A stretch of DNA of 64,000 bases from Pseudomonas viridiflava (GCF_900590885.1 NZ_UUON01000048.1:124001-188000), one strand, 5' to 3'; shown: positions 42,567 to 51,757, counted from the first letter of the stretch. Notes: generated by a model not told the origin, from the letters alone. Numbers and translations are program-made.

Positions 42567-44429
42567 ATGGACATCACCCGCCGCGACTTCCTCAACGGCG
42601 TCGCCATCACTATCGCCGCCGGCATGACCCCGCTGCAAATCCTCCAGGCCGCGCCCGACGGCAGCTACTACCCACCCGCCCTCACCGGCCTGCGCGGCAG
42701 CCATGTCGGCTCGTTCGAAGTGGCGCACCAGATGGGGTGGGAAAAGAAGGTCTTCGACACCGAGAAGCTGCCGATCACCGAGGACTATGACCTGGTGGTG
42801 GTCGGCGGCGGCTTGAGCGGTTTGTCGGCGGCGTGGTTCTACCGCGAGAAGCACCCGAAGGCGAAGATCCTGATCCTGGAAAACCACGACGACTTCGGCG
42901 GCCACGCCAAGCGCAATGAATTCCAGGCCGGTGGCCGTATGATCATCGGCTACGGCGGCAGCGAGGCATTCCAGTCGCCAAACCATCTGTACAGCAAGCA
43001 AGTGAACGGCCTGCTGAAAAAGCTCGGGGTGAATATCAAGCGCTTCGAGACCGCCTTTGACCGCCAGTTCTACCCCGGCCTGGGCCTGTCGCGCGGGGTG
43101 TTTTTCGACAAGGAAAACTTCGGCGAAGACAAACTGGTGACCGGCGACCCGACGCCGATGGTGGCCGACGACATCGCCCCGGACCAGTTGCATGCGCGCT
43201 CCATCAGCGACTTTATCAATGACTTCCCATTGCCAGCGGCCGACCGCCAGGCCTTGATCGACCTGCACATGGCGCCCAAGGACTACCTGCCCGGTAAAAC
43301 CGCCGAGGAAAAGGCCGACTACCTGGCGGCCACCAGCTACCGCGATTTCCTGCTGAAAAACGTAGGTCTTTCGGAAGGCGCGGTGAAGTACTTCCAGAGC
43401 CGCACCAATGACTTCATGGCCCTGAGCATTGACGCGGTGGCGTCTTCCGATGCCTACAGCGTGGGTTTCCCAGGCTTCGGCGGGATGAACCTGGCACCCA
43501 TCAGCGAAGAGGCCGCTGCAGAAATGGAAGAGCCCTACATCTACCACTTCCCGGATGGCAACGCGTCGCTCGCCCGCCTGCTGGTGCGCAGCCTGGTCCC
43601 GGGCGTGGCGCCAGGGCACACCATGGACGATATCGTGCTGGCGGCCTTTGACTACGCCAGGCTCGACCAACCCAAGGCCCCGGTGCGCGTGCGCTTGAAC
43701 AGCACGGCGGTCAGCGTGCGCAATGTGGGCGACGGCGTGCACATCGGCTACAGCCGTGGTGGGCAACTCGCACAAGTGCGCGGCAAACGCTGCATCCTCG
43801 CCTGCTACAACATGATGATCCCGTACCTGCTCAAAGACCTGCCGGCGCCCCAGGCCCATGCGTTGAGCCAGAACGTGAAATTCCCGCTGGTGTACACCAA
43901 GGTGGTGATCCGCAACTGGCAGTCGTTCCAGAAACTGGGGGTGCATGAGATTTACGCCGCCACCCAGCCGTACAGCCGCATCAAGCTGGACTACCCGGTG
44001 AGCATGGGCGGCTACGACCACCCGCGCGACCCGACGCAGCCGATTGGCTTGCACATGGTCTACGTGCCCACCAGCCCCAACAGCGGCATGAACGCCCGCG
44101 ACCAGGCCCGCGCCGGGCGTGGCAAGTTGTATGGGCAGACGTTCGAGCAGCTTGAAGCGCAGTTGCGTGACCAGCTGCAACTCATGCTCGGCCCGGGCGG
44201 GTTCAACCATGAAACCGATATCCTCGGGATCACCGTGAACCGCTGGTCCCATGGTTATGCGTATTTTTCCAACAGCCTGTTTGATGATGCTGACGAAAGC
44301 GAAGCGCTGATGAACCTGGCGCGCAAGCCGGTGGGGCATGTGAGCATCGCCAACTCGGATGCGGCATGGAGTGCGTATGCGCACGCGGCGATTGATGAGG
44401 CTTACAGGGCAGTGGGTGAAGTAGCCTGA
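42567..44429 (+). CDS. spdH: spermidine dehydrogenase (Tat-exported FAD enzyme)
   Basis: A 620-residue FAD-dependent oxidoreductase matching the length of P. aeruginosa SpdH, which splits spermidine into 1,3-diaminopropane and 4-aminobutyraldehyde. The N terminus is a twin-arginine signal (RRDFLNGVAITIAAG). The FAD-binding motif DLVVVGGGLSGLSAAWFYRE is at about residues 75-94, followed by LENHDDFGGHAKRN. The ATG at 42567 opens the Tat signal; an upstream start in the spacer is rejected. It ends the polyamine cluster. The Tat signal puts the reaction in the periplasm, upstream of the importer and dehydrogenases. Confidence 0.88.
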   Translation: MDITRRDFLNGVAITIAAGMTPLQILQAAPDGSYYPPALTGLRGSHVGSFEVAHQMGWEKKVFDTEKLPITEDYDLVVVGGGLSGLSAAWFYREKHPKAKILILENHDDFGGHAKRNEFQAGGRMIIGYGGSEAFQSPNHLYSKQVNGLLKKLGVNIKRFETAFDRQFYPGLGLSRGVFFDKENFGEDKLVTGDPTPMVADDIAPDQLHARSISDFINDFPLPAADRQALIDLHMAPKDYLPGKTAEEKADYLAATSYRDFLLKNVGLSEGAVKYFQSRTNDFMALSIDAVASSDAYSVGFPGFGGMNLAPISEEAAAEMEEPYIYHFPDGNASLARLLVRSLVPGVAPGHTMDDIVLAAFDYARLDQPKAPVRVRLNSTAVSVRNVGDGVHIGYSRGGQLAQVRGKRCILACYNMMIPYLLKDLPAPQAHALSQNVKFPLVYTKVVIRNWQSFQKLGVHEIYAATQPYSRIKLDYPVSMGGYDHPRDPTQPIGLHMVYVPTSPNSGMNARDQARAGRGKLYGQTFEQLEAQLRDQLQLMLGPGGFNHETDILGITVNRWSHGYAYFSNSLFDDADESEALMNLARKPVGHVSIANSDAAWSAYAHAAIDEAYRAVGEVA

Positions 44430-44457
44430 AATAAGGTTTAACAGGCAATACAAAACC

Positions 44458-44507
44458 AAATGTGGGAGGGGGGCAAGTCGAATCGTCGCACCGCCCCTCC
44501 CACATTT
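44458..44507. repeat. variant REP hairpin downstream of spdH
   Basis: AAATGTGGGAGGGG pairs with CCCCTCCCACATTT in a 14-bp perfect stem around an unusual insert, GCAAGTCGAATCGTCGCACC. A 36-bp part (44473-44508) is repeated without change at 46461-46496, past opgD. The hairpin may also end spdH transcription. The rest of 44508-44739 (about 230 bp) carries no gene and should hold the opgD promoter. Confidence 0.85.
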
Positions 44508-44611
44508 GATCTTCATAATTCTTGAGTAAAGTGGTGATCCTCAGGCCCGGAAATGTCTTGTCGCATTTGCAACGCCATCACCCCGCTATCAATCATTTTT
44601 CCTACAGCATC

Positions 44612-44638
44612 GAACCGCTTAAGCTATCCGGCGTCTGT
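44612..44638 (+). promoter_or_regulatory. candidate AlgU-type promoter for opgD
   Basis: GAACCG (44612-44617), 16 bases, then TCTGT (44634-44638) resembles the GAACTT-N16-TCTGA promoter of the envelope-stress sigma factor AlgU (four of six and four of five matches). It lies about 100 bases before the opgD start. Osmotic control of a periplasmic glucan gene by an envelope-stress factor would be sensible, but this is inference. Confidence 0.35.
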
Positions 44639-44739
44639 TTAATGTCCGTTGCGTTTGGCCGAAGGCATGTCCGAACCGTAATTTCTGATCCAGCACGTGC
44701 CAGGAACGGCGCGGGATTTGCTCACGACAGGTTGTCTCT

Positions 44740-46365
44740 ATGCACCGCAGGAATTTACTCAAAGCGTCCATGGCCATTGCGGCTTACACCGGTTTGTCGG
44801 CCAGCGGCCTGCTCGCTGCGCAGGCCTGGGCCGGGAACCGTGCCGCCGATGGCAAGGCCGTGGCCTTCGATTTTGACGCGCTGAAAGCCCAGGCCAAGCA
44901 GCTCGCCGGCACCGCGTACAAAGACACCAAACAGGTGTTGCCGCCAACCTTGGCGACCATGACCCCACAGAATTTCAACGCCATCGGCTACGACGGCAAA
45001 CATTCGCTGTGGAAAGAATTGAATGGCCAGTTGGACGTGCAGTTCTTCCACGTCGGCATGGGTTTCAAGACGCCGGTGCGCATGCACAGCGTCGACCCCA
45101 AGACCCGTGAAGCCCGCGAGGTGCATTTCCGCCCTTCGCTGTTCAACTATGAAAAAACCACGGTCGATACCAAGCAACTGACGGGCGATCTGGGTTTCTC
45201 CGGCTTCAAGCTGTTCAAGGCGCCGGAACTGGACCGCCACGACGTGCTGTCGTTTCTCGGCGCCAGCTACTTCCGCGCGGTGGATTCCACCGGCCAGTAC
45301 GGCCTTTCCGCACGTGGCCTGGCGATTGATACCTACGCGAAAAAGCGCGAGGAATTCCCCGACTTCACGCAGTTCTGGTTCGAAACCCCGGACAAGAACG
45401 CCACGCGCTTTGTGGTCTACGCCCTGCTCGACTCGCCGAGCGCCACCGGTGCCTACCGCTTCGATATCGACTGCCAGGCCAACCAGGTGGTGATGGCCAT
45501 CGACGCCCACATCAATGCGCGTACCACCATCGAGCAACTGGGCATCGCGCCGATGACCAGCATGTTCAGCTGCGGCACCCACGAGCGCCGCATGTGCGAC
45601 ACCATCCACCCGCAAATCCACGACTCGGACCGCCTGGCCATGTGGCGCGGCAACGGCGAGTGGATCTGCCGCCCGCTGAACAACCCGGCCAAGCTGCAGT
45701 TCAACGCGTTTGCCGACACCGACCCGAAAGGCTTCGGCCTGGTGCAGACCGACCATGAATTCGCCAGCTACCAGGACACCGTGGACTGGTATAGCAAACG
45801 CCCAAGCCTGTGGGTAGAACCGACCACCGCTTGGGGCGAAGGCTCGATCGACCTGCTGGAAATCCCCACCACCGGCGAAACCCTGGACAACATCGTGGCC
45901 TTCTGGACCCCGAAAAAACCGGTGGCCGCCGGCGACTCGCTCAACTATGGCTACAAGCTCTACTGGAGCGCCCTGCCGCCGGTGAGCACGCCGTTGGCGC
46001 AGGTCGACGCGACCCGTTCCGGCATGGGCGGTTTCACCGAAGGCTGGGCACCGGGCGAGCATTACCCTGAGGTATGGGCACGGCGTTTTGCCGTGGATTT
46101 CAAGGGCGGCGGCCTGGACCGCCTGCCGGAAGGCACCGGGATCGAGCCGGTGGTGACCTGCTCCCACGGCGAAGTGAAAGACTTCAGCGTGCTGGTGCTC
46201 GACAACATCAAGGGCTACCGCATCCTGTTCGACTGGTACCCGACCAGCGACAGCGTGGAGCCGGTGGAACTGCGGCTGTTTATCCGCACCCAGGACCGCA
46301 CCTTGAGTGAGACCTGGTTGTACCAGTACTTCCCGCCGGCGCCGCAGCTGCGTAAGTACACCTGA
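44740..46365 (+). CDS. opgD: glucan biosynthesis protein D
   Basis: A 541-residue periplasmic protein of the OpgG/OpgD family, which shapes osmoregulated periplasmic glucans. The N terminus is a twin-arginine signal (HRRNLLKASMAIAAYTGLSA), which separates OpgD from Sec-exported OpgG. The mature protein begins with FDFDALKAQAKQLAGTAYKD and carries the family stretches FRPSLFNYE and RPLNNPAKLQFNAFADTDPK. The ATG at 44740 is the Tat-signal start. It stands alone, flanked by REP elements that share an identical 36-bp segment. OpgH is not in the window. Confidence 0.92.
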   Translation: MHRRNLLKASMAIAAYTGLSASGLLAAQAWAGNRAADGKAVAFDFDALKAQAKQLAGTAYKDTKQVLPPTLATMTPQNFNAIGYDGKHSLWKELNGQLDVQFFHVGMGFKTPVRMHSVDPKTREAREVHFRPSLFNYEKTTVDTKQLTGDLGFSGFKLFKAPELDRHDVLSFLGASYFRAVDSTGQYGLSARGLAIDTYAKKREEFPDFTQFWFETPDKNATRFVVYALLDSPSATGAYRFDIDCQANQVVMAIDAHINARTTIEQLGIAPMTSMFSCGTHERRMCDTIHPQIHDSDRLAMWRGNGEWICRPLNNPAKLQFNAFADTDPKGFGLVQTDHEFASYQDTVDWYSKRPSLWVEPTTAWGEGSIDLLEIPTTGETLDNIVAFWTPKKPVAAGDSLNYGYKLYWSALPPVSTPLAQVDATRSGMGGFTEGWAPGEHYPEVWARRFAVDFKGGGLDRLPEGTGIEPVVTCSHGEVKDFSVLVLDNIKGYRILFDWYPTSDSVEPVELRLFIRTQDRTLSETWLYQYFPPAPQLRKYT

Positions 46366-46389
46366 CGCTAAAGGTAGGAATGAGCTTGT

Positions 46390-46495
46390 GTGGGAGGGGG
46401 CTTGCTCCCGATGGCGGTGGGCCAGTGACAGATGTGCTGGCTGACACACCGCTATCGGGAGCAAGTCGAATCGTCGCACCGCCCCTCCCACATTT
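46390..46495. repeat. hybrid REPIN downstream of opgD
   Basis: The left unit is a normal REP (GTGGGAGGGGGCTTGCTCCC) while the right unit carries the same variant insert found at 44473-44508 (GCAAGTCGAATCGTCGCACC, then GCCCCTCCCACATTTG). The two loci are about 2 kb apart and flank opgD. Confidence 0.85.
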
Positions 46496-46509
46496 GTTCT
46501 GCATCGGTT

Positions 46510-46695
46510 CTAGAACCGCGACACACTCTTCATCGCCCCAATCAGATACCGCATCGCCACCTGGTCACTCTCGGTCAGGGCGCGATACTGCGCGAGCAAT
46601 TCGGCCTCATCCGAACTCAACCGGCTACCCCGCAAGAACCCGCTGCGCGCCAGAAAAGACGCCACCACACCCGCAACACCATATGACTTGGCCAT
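46510..46695 (-). CDS. small hypothetical protein (61 aa)
   Basis: A 61-residue protein preceded by a good ribosome-binding site (CAGGAGAAGCAGTCC before ATG at 46695). The N-terminal part is hydrophobic (GVAGVVASFLARSGFL) and the C-terminal half looks helical (LAQYRALTESDQVAMRYLIG). No family is recognised; a C-terminal helix of this kind is also seen at the ends of some small regulators. A longer frame extends upstream but lacks a start with a ribosome-binding site. About 200 bases before it (46696-46897) hold no gene. Confidence 0.6.
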   Translation of the reverse strand: MAKSYGVAGVVASFLARSGFLRGSRLSSDEAELLAQYRALTESDQVAMRYLIGAMKSVSRF

Positions 46696-46897
46696 GGACT
46701 GCTTCTCCTGATATCGATCAAAACTCCTGGTGCCCATCACCTGCATCCCGTGAAGATCCTGACTCCCTGGGCCAGAAATCAGACTTACCCTAAGCGTAGA
46801 AACAATCTCACCAGGCGTGGGATTTTTTAGAGTATTCACTTAAAAAACTGATTAGGTAACAAAGACCTACAGTCTTGTCCCACAGCATCACCCATAA

Positions 46898-46926
46898 AAA
46901 AACCCACCGGATCAGGGTGGGTTTTT
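46898..46926. terminator. terminator downstream of the OYE-family gene
   Basis: AAAAACCCACC and GGTGGGTTTTT form an 11-bp stem around a seven-base loop, flanked by A and T runs on both sides, starting 15 bases past the OYE-gene stop on the minus strand. It can work in either direction. Confidence 0.88.
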
Positions 46927-46941
46927 GATAGGCCGTAGGCG

Positions 46942-48048
46942 TCAATCCCTAAGGTCAGACTCATGAATCGGTTGATCGCGATGGGTAGCTCGCTGGTACT
47001 GCGCCGGCCAGGTGGCCTTGCGCCCGCCCAGGTCATCGTCGGCATGCAGCGGCCAGTACGGGTCACGCAGCAGCTCACGGGCGAGGAAGATGATGTCGGC
47101 CTGGCAGGTGCGCAGGATGTGCTCGGCCTGGGCCGGTTCGGTAATCATCCCTACGGTGCCGGTGGCGATGCCCGACTCTTTGCGCACACGCTCGGCGAAG
47201 CGCGTCTGGTAGCCGGGGCCGGTGGGGATTTCGGCGTTGGCGGCGGTGCCACCCGAGGACACGTCGATCAGGTCCACGCCCAGCGCCTTGAGGCGGCGGG
47301 CCAGTTCCACGGTTTCATCGGGGTTCCAGCCGTCCTCCACCCAGTCGGTGGCCGACACCCGCACAAATAGCGGCAGCTCTTGTGGCCACACCTCACGCAC
47401 CGCCTCGGTCACTTGCAGCACCAGGCGGATACGGTTTTCAAAGGAGCCGCCGTACTGGTCCTGGCGCTGATTGCTGATGGGCGAAAGGAATTGATGCAGC
47501 AGGTAACCGTGGGCAGCGTGGATTTCCACCACTTCAAAACCGGCGGTCAATGCGCGCTTGGCGGCGGCGACAAAGTCGGCGATCACCTGCTGGATCTGCC
47601 CTTCGTCCAGCGGCTTGGGCTGGGTGTGCTGCGGGTCAAAGGCAATCGGCGACGGGCCTACCGGCACCCAGCCGCCGTCTGCCGGCTTGACGCTGCCGTG
47701 CTTGCCGAGCCACGGCCGATGGGTGCTGGCCTTGCGCCCGGCGTGGGCCAGCTGGATGCCCGCCACCGCGCCCTGGGCGGCAATAAAGCGGGTAATGCGT
47801 TGCAGCGGTTCGATCTGTGCGTCGTTCCACAAACCGAGGTCTTCGGCGGTGATGCGGCCGTCGGCGGTCACGGCGGTGGCTTCGGTGAAGATCAGGCCGG
47901 CGCCCCCGACGGCGCGGCTGCCGAGGTGGACCAGGTGCCAGTCATTGGCCAGGCCATCGACACTGGAGTACTGGCACATCGGCGACACGGCAATGCGGTT
48001 GAGCAGGGTCAATTGGCGCAGGGTATAGGGTTCGAGCAGCTGACTCAT
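46942..48048 (-). CDS. NADH:flavin oxidoreductase, old yellow enzyme family (YqjM/XenA-like)
   Basis: A 368-residue FMN enzyme of the old yellow enzyme family, reducing activated C=C bonds (enones, nitro compounds) with NAD(P)H. It has SPMCQYSS, the thermophilic-like or YqjM-class Cys near the flavin; AHAGRKAS; the substrate-binding His pair in EIHAAHGYLLHQFLSP; and YGGSFENRIR. The ATG at 48048 opens MSQLLEPYTLR; the 12 codons upstream are not conserved. It is related to P. putida XenA but clearly different in its C-terminal half. The natural substrate is unknown. Confidence 0.9.
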   Translation of the reverse strand: MSQLLEPYTLRQLTLLNRIAVSPMCQYSSVDGLANDWHLVHLGSRAVGGAGLIFTEATAVTADGRITAEDLGLWNDAQIEPLQRITRFIAAQGAVAGIQLAHAGRKASTHRPWLGKHGSVKPADGGWVPVGPSPIAFDPQHTQPKPLDEGQIQQVIADFVAAAKRALTAGFEVVEIHAAHGYLLHQFLSPISNQRQDQYGGSFENRIRLVLQVTEAVREVWPQELPLFVRVSATDWVEDGWNPDETVELARRLKALGVDLIDVSSGGTAANAEIPTGPGYQTRFAERVRKESGIATGTVGMITEPAQAEHILRTCQADIIFLARELLRDPYWPLHADDDLGGRKATWPAQYQRATHRDQPIHESDLRD

Positions 48049-48174
48049 GGCGCACCTCTTCTGGGTTCTGTGGGCACTATTCAAACAGTGCTTAGAGCCT
48101 AGTCGACAACAGTGGATTGCACAGGGTTCAGACGCAAAGCGGGAGCCGATTGCCGGCTCCCGTGCAGCAGCAGC

Positions 48175-50076
48175 TTACATTTCGACCTGGGTACCCAGCT
48201 CGATCACCCGGTTTACCGGGAGCTTGAAGAAGCGCAGGTTGCCGTTGGCGTTCTTCAACATGAACGCAAACAGGCCTTCGCGCCAACGCGCCATGCCCTT
48301 GATGCGCGAGGCGATCACCGTTTCGCGGCTGAGGAAGTAGGTGGTGCGCATCGGGCTGAAATCCAGGTCGTCCAGATGGCACAGCTTCAAGGCTTCGGGC
48401 ACGTCCGGCTCATCGGTAAAGCCGAAGTGCAGGATTACGCGGAAGAACCCTTCACCGTAGGCATCCACCTCGAAGCGCCGCGCAGCGGGTACGCGCGGGA
48501 TGTCTTCATAGACCACCGTGAGCAACACCACTTGCTCGTGCAATACCTGGTTGTGGAGCAGGTTGTGCAGCAGCGCGTGGGGTACGGCGTCGGGCCGCGC
48601 GGTGAGGAACACCGCCGTACCCTGCACCCGATGGGGCGGCTGCACGCGGATGCTGCTGATAAAGATCGGCAGCGGCAGGCCGCCTTCGTCGAGACGTTCC
48701 ACCAGCAATTGCTTGCCGCGCTTCCAGGTGGTCATCAGTACAAACAGCACGATCCCGGCCAGCACCGGGAAGGCGCCGCCCTGGATGATCTTCGGCACGT
48801 TGGCGGCGAAGTACAGGCCGTCCACCAGCAGGCAGCAGACCAATACCGGCACGGCCAGCACCGGTGGCCATTTCCACAGCAGCAGCATCACCGCCGAGAC
48901 CAGGATGGTGGTCATCAACATGGTGCCGGTCACCGCCACGCCGTAGGCCGAGGCCAGCGCATTGGAGGACTCGAAGCCCAGCACCAGCAGGATCACGCCG
49001 ACCATCAGCGACCAGTTCACTGCGCCAATGTAGATCTGGCCCTGCTCGGCGCTGGAGGTGTGCTGGATGTGCATGCGCGGGATGTAACCCAGCTGGATCG
49101 CCTGGCGCGTCAACGAGAACGCACCGGAAATCACCGCCTGGGACGCAATCACCGTGGCCAGGGTGGACAACACCACCAGCGGGATCAGCGCCCAGCTCGG
49201 CGCCAGCAGGTAGAACGGGTTGCGCGCGGCTTCCGGATCACCCAGCAGCATGGCGCCCTGGCCGAAATAGTTGAGCACCAGCGCCGGCAGCACCAGGATA
49301 AACCAGGCGCGGGCGATGGGTTTGCGGCCGAAGTGGCCCATGTCGGCATACAGCGCTTCGGCGCCGGTCAGTGCCAGCACCACCGCGCCAAGAATCGCCA
49401 CGCCGATGCCGGGGTGCGCTTCGAAGAAACGCACGGCCCACATAGGGTTCATCGCCTGGAGCACTTCAGGATGCAGGGTGATGCCATACACGCCGAGGCC
49501 GCCCAGCACCAGAAACCAGGTGACCATCACCGGCCCGAACAGCTTGCCGATGCGGTCGGTGCCGTGTTTCTGGATCAGGAACAGTGCTACCAGTACCACC
49601 AGGGCGATGGGCACCACCCATTTTTCCAGGCCGTCGAACGCCAGCTCCAGACCTTCCACCGCCGACAAGACGGAAATTGCCGGGGTGATCATGCTGTCGC
49701 CGTAGAACAGCGCCGCGCCGCACAGGCCACAGACCACCAGGAAACTGCGCAACTTCTTGCGCTCCCCCGCCGCCCGTCGCGCCAGCGCCGTCAGGGCCAT
49801 GATGCCGCCCTCGCCCTGGTTGTCGGCGCGCAGCACAAACAGCATGTACTTGATCGACACCACCCAGATCAGCGACCAGAAAATCAGCGCCAGGATCCCC
49901 AATACGCCGTCATGGTTGACCTGCACCCCATAACCGCCGTTGAACACCTCTTTAAGGGTGTAGAGCGGGCTGGTGCCGATATCGCCATAAACCACCCCGA
50001 CCGCCGCCACCAGCATGCCGATCGGCTTGGCATTGGACTGCTCGGCACCTGCTGCCTGACTACTCGCGTGACCCAT
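48175..50076 (-). CDS. kup: KUP-family potassium uptake protein
   Basis: A 633-residue K+/H+ symporter of the KUP/HAK/KT family in the inner membrane. The N-terminal signature VVYGDIGTSPLYTLKEVF is intact, about twelve hydrophobic segments follow through residue 450 or so, and the C-terminal 170 residues form the cytoplasmic domain. The ATG at 50076 is used; the codon before it is TTG. It is transcribed alone, and diverges from rimO across 289 bases with no gene. Confidence 0.94.
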   Translation of the reverse strand: MGHASSQAAGAEQSNAKPIGMLVAAVGVVYGDIGTSPLYTLKEVFNGGYGVQVNHDGVLGILALIFWSLIWVVSIKYMLFVLRADNQGEGGIMALTALARRAAGERKKLRSFLVVCGLCGAALFYGDSMITPAISVLSAVEGLELAFDGLEKWVVPIALVVLVALFLIQKHGTDRIGKLFGPVMVTWFLVLGGLGVYGITLHPEVLQAMNPMWAVRFFEAHPGIGVAILGAVVLALTGAEALYADMGHFGRKPIARAWFILVLPALVLNYFGQGAMLLGDPEAARNPFYLLAPSWALIPLVVLSTLATVIASQAVISGAFSLTRQAIQLGYIPRMHIQHTSSAEQGQIYIGAVNWSLMVGVILLVLGFESSNALASAYGVAVTGTMLMTTILVSAVMLLLWKWPPVLAVPVLVCCLLVDGLYFAANVPKIIQGGAFPVLAGIVLFVLMTTWKRGKQLLVERLDEGGLPLPIFISSIRVQPPHRVQGTAVFLTARPDAVPHALLHNLLHNQVLHEQVVLLTVVYEDIPRVPAARRFEVDAYGEGFFRVILHFGFTDEPDVPEALKLCHLDDLDFSPMRTTYFLSRETVIASRIKGMARWREGLFAFMLKNANGNLRFFKLPVNRVIELGTQVEM

Positions 50077-50365
50077 CAACCACTCCTGCCCTTTGACCTG
50101 CGGTCTTTTATAAACAACGCGTCTAAGCTGACCCTAGCATGCGCTGTTTTACTTCTCGTAACAGACGTTTTATTGACCCCGGGGTTTCACCTGTGGGCAA
50201 CGGCGCGAAGCATAGCGCAGCACTCGTCGCATTTCCCTGCATAAAGCTGGTCAAGTGCGCTGCCCGTCGCTAGAATTGCGCACTTTTTGATCAGAGGCAC
50301 ACCAAGTGCCCGTCTACCGCCGTGTCGTGCCCGACTGGCGGCGTCATTCAATACCGAGGTTAGAC

Positions 50366-51706
50366 ATGTCCACCACCATCGCAAAGGCCAACCCCAAGGT
50401 TGGCTTTGTTTCCCTGGGTTGCCCGAAGGCCCTGGTCGACTCCGAACGCATCCTTACGCAACTGCGTATGGAAGGCTATGACGTCGTGTCCACCTACCAG
50501 GACGCTGACGTGGTGGTGGTCAACACCTGTGGCTTCATCGACTCGGCCAAGGCAGAGTCGCTGGAAGTGATCGGCGAAGCGATCAAGGAAAACGGCAAGG
50601 TCATCGTGACCGGCTGCATGGGCGTGGAAGAAGGCAATATCCGCAACGTGCACCCAAGCGTGCTGGCCGTGACCGGCCCGCAGCAGTACGAGCAGGTGGT
50701 GAATGCCGTGCACCAGGTGGTGCCGCCGCGCCAGGACCACAACCCGCTGATCGACCTGGTGCCGCCGCAAGGCATCAAGCTGACCCCGCGCCACTATGCG
50801 TACCTGAAGATTTCCGAAGGCTGCAACCACAGCTGCAGCTTCTGCATCATCCCGTCGATGCGCGGCAAGCTGGTCAGCCGCCCGGTCGGTGATGTGCTGG
50901 ACGAGGCCCAGCGCCTGGTCAAATCCGGCGTCAAAGAGCTGCTGGTGATCTCCCAGGACACCAGCGCCTATGGCGTGGACGTGAAATACCGCACCGGTTT
51001 CTGGAACGGCGCGCCGGTGAAAACCCGCATGACCGAGCTGTGCGAAGCCCTCAGCAGCCTGGGTGTGTGGGTGCGCCTGCACTACGTCTACCCATACCCG
51101 CACGTGGACGAGCTGATCCCGTTGATGGCCGCCGGCAAGATCCTGCCGTACCTGGACATCCCGTTCCAGCACGCCAGCCCTAAAGTGCTCAAGGCCATGA
51201 AACGCCCGGCCTTCGAAGACAAGACCCTGGCGCGCATCAAGAACTGGCGCGAGATCTGCCCGGAGCTGATCATCCGTTCCACCTTCATCGTCGGCTTCCC
51301 TGGCGAAACCGAAGAAGACTTCCAGTACCTGCTGGACTGGCTGACCGAAGCGCAGCTGGACCGCGTCGGTTGCTTCCAGTACTCGCCAGTGGAAGGTGCC
51401 CCGGCCAACCTGCTGGACCTGGCCGTGGTGCCGGACGACGTCAAGCAGGACCGTTGGGAGCGTTTCATGGCGCACCAACAGGCGATCAGCTCGGCGCGCC
51501 TGCAACTGCGCATCGGCAAGGAAATCGAAGTGTTGATCGATGAAGTCGACGAGCAAGGCGCGGTTGGCCGCTGCTTCTTCGACGCGCCGGAAATCGACGG
51601 CAACGTGTTTATCGACGATGCCAACGGCTTGAAGCCGGGCGACAAGGTCTGGTGCACCGTGACCGACGCCGACGAATACGACTTGTGGGCGCAAAAGCGC
51701 GACTGA
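50366..51706 (+). CDS. rimO: ribosomal protein S12 methylthiotransferase
   Basis: A 446-residue radical-SAM methylthiotransferase, adding a methylthio group to Asp88 of ribosomal protein S12. It has an N-terminal UPF0004 domain with three cluster cysteines (LGCPK, NTCGF, TGCMG), the radical SAM CxxxCxxC (GCNHSCSFC) at about residue 150, and a C-terminal TRAM domain. The ATG at 50366 is used; an in-frame start 20 codons upstream is not conserved. RimO is told from MiaB by VSLGCPKALVDSERIL. Confidence 0.95.
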   Translation: MSTTIAKANPKVGFVSLGCPKALVDSERILTQLRMEGYDVVSTYQDADVVVVNTCGFIDSAKAESLEVIGEAIKENGKVIVTGCMGVEEGNIRNVHPSVLAVTGPQQYEQVVNAVHQVVPPRQDHNPLIDLVPPQGIKLTPRHYAYLKISEGCNHSCSFCIIPSMRGKLVSRPVGDVLDEAQRLVKSGVKELLVISQDTSAYGVDVKYRTGFWNGAPVKTRMTELCEALSSLGVWVRLHYVYPYPHVDELIPLMAAGKILPYLDIPFQHASPKVLKAMKRPAFEDKTLARIKNWREICPELIIRSTFIVGFPGETEEDFQYLLDWLTEAQLDRVGCFQYSPVEGAPANLLDLAVVPDDVKQDRWERFMAHQQAISSARLQLRIGKEIEVLIDEVDEQGAVGRCFFDAPEIDGNVFIDDANGLKPGDKVWCTVTDADEYDLWAQKRD

Positions 51707-51720
51707 TTGCCGTACCTCTG

Positions 51721-51757
51721 AAAAGCCCTGGATCTGATCAAGATTTGGGGCTTTTTT
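51721..51757 (+). terminator. intrinsic terminator of rimO
   Basis: AAAAGCCC pairs with GGGCTTTT around an inner ATCT/AGAT stem, followed by a T run, starting 15 bases past the rimO stop. Confidence 0.8.

Noticed and set aside
42555..44516. 653-codon frame opposite spdH
   Set aside because: Antisense shadow; the plus-strand gene has a Tat signal, an FAD motif and the length of known SpdH.
44740..46365. Alternative call of opgD as opgG
   Set aside because: A twin-arginine signal (HRRNLLKASMA) and the 541-residue length favour OpgD; OpgG uses a Sec signal and is usually followed by opgH.
18443..46495. CRISPR array suggested by recurring GTGGGAGGGGGCTTGCCCCC repeats
   Set aside because: Copies are kilobases apart, in inverted pairs, without regular spacers or cas genes; they are REP/REPIN elements.
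48112..50244. 710-codon frame opposite kup
   Set aside because: His/Gln/Arg-rich antisense shadow of a complete potassium transporter gene.
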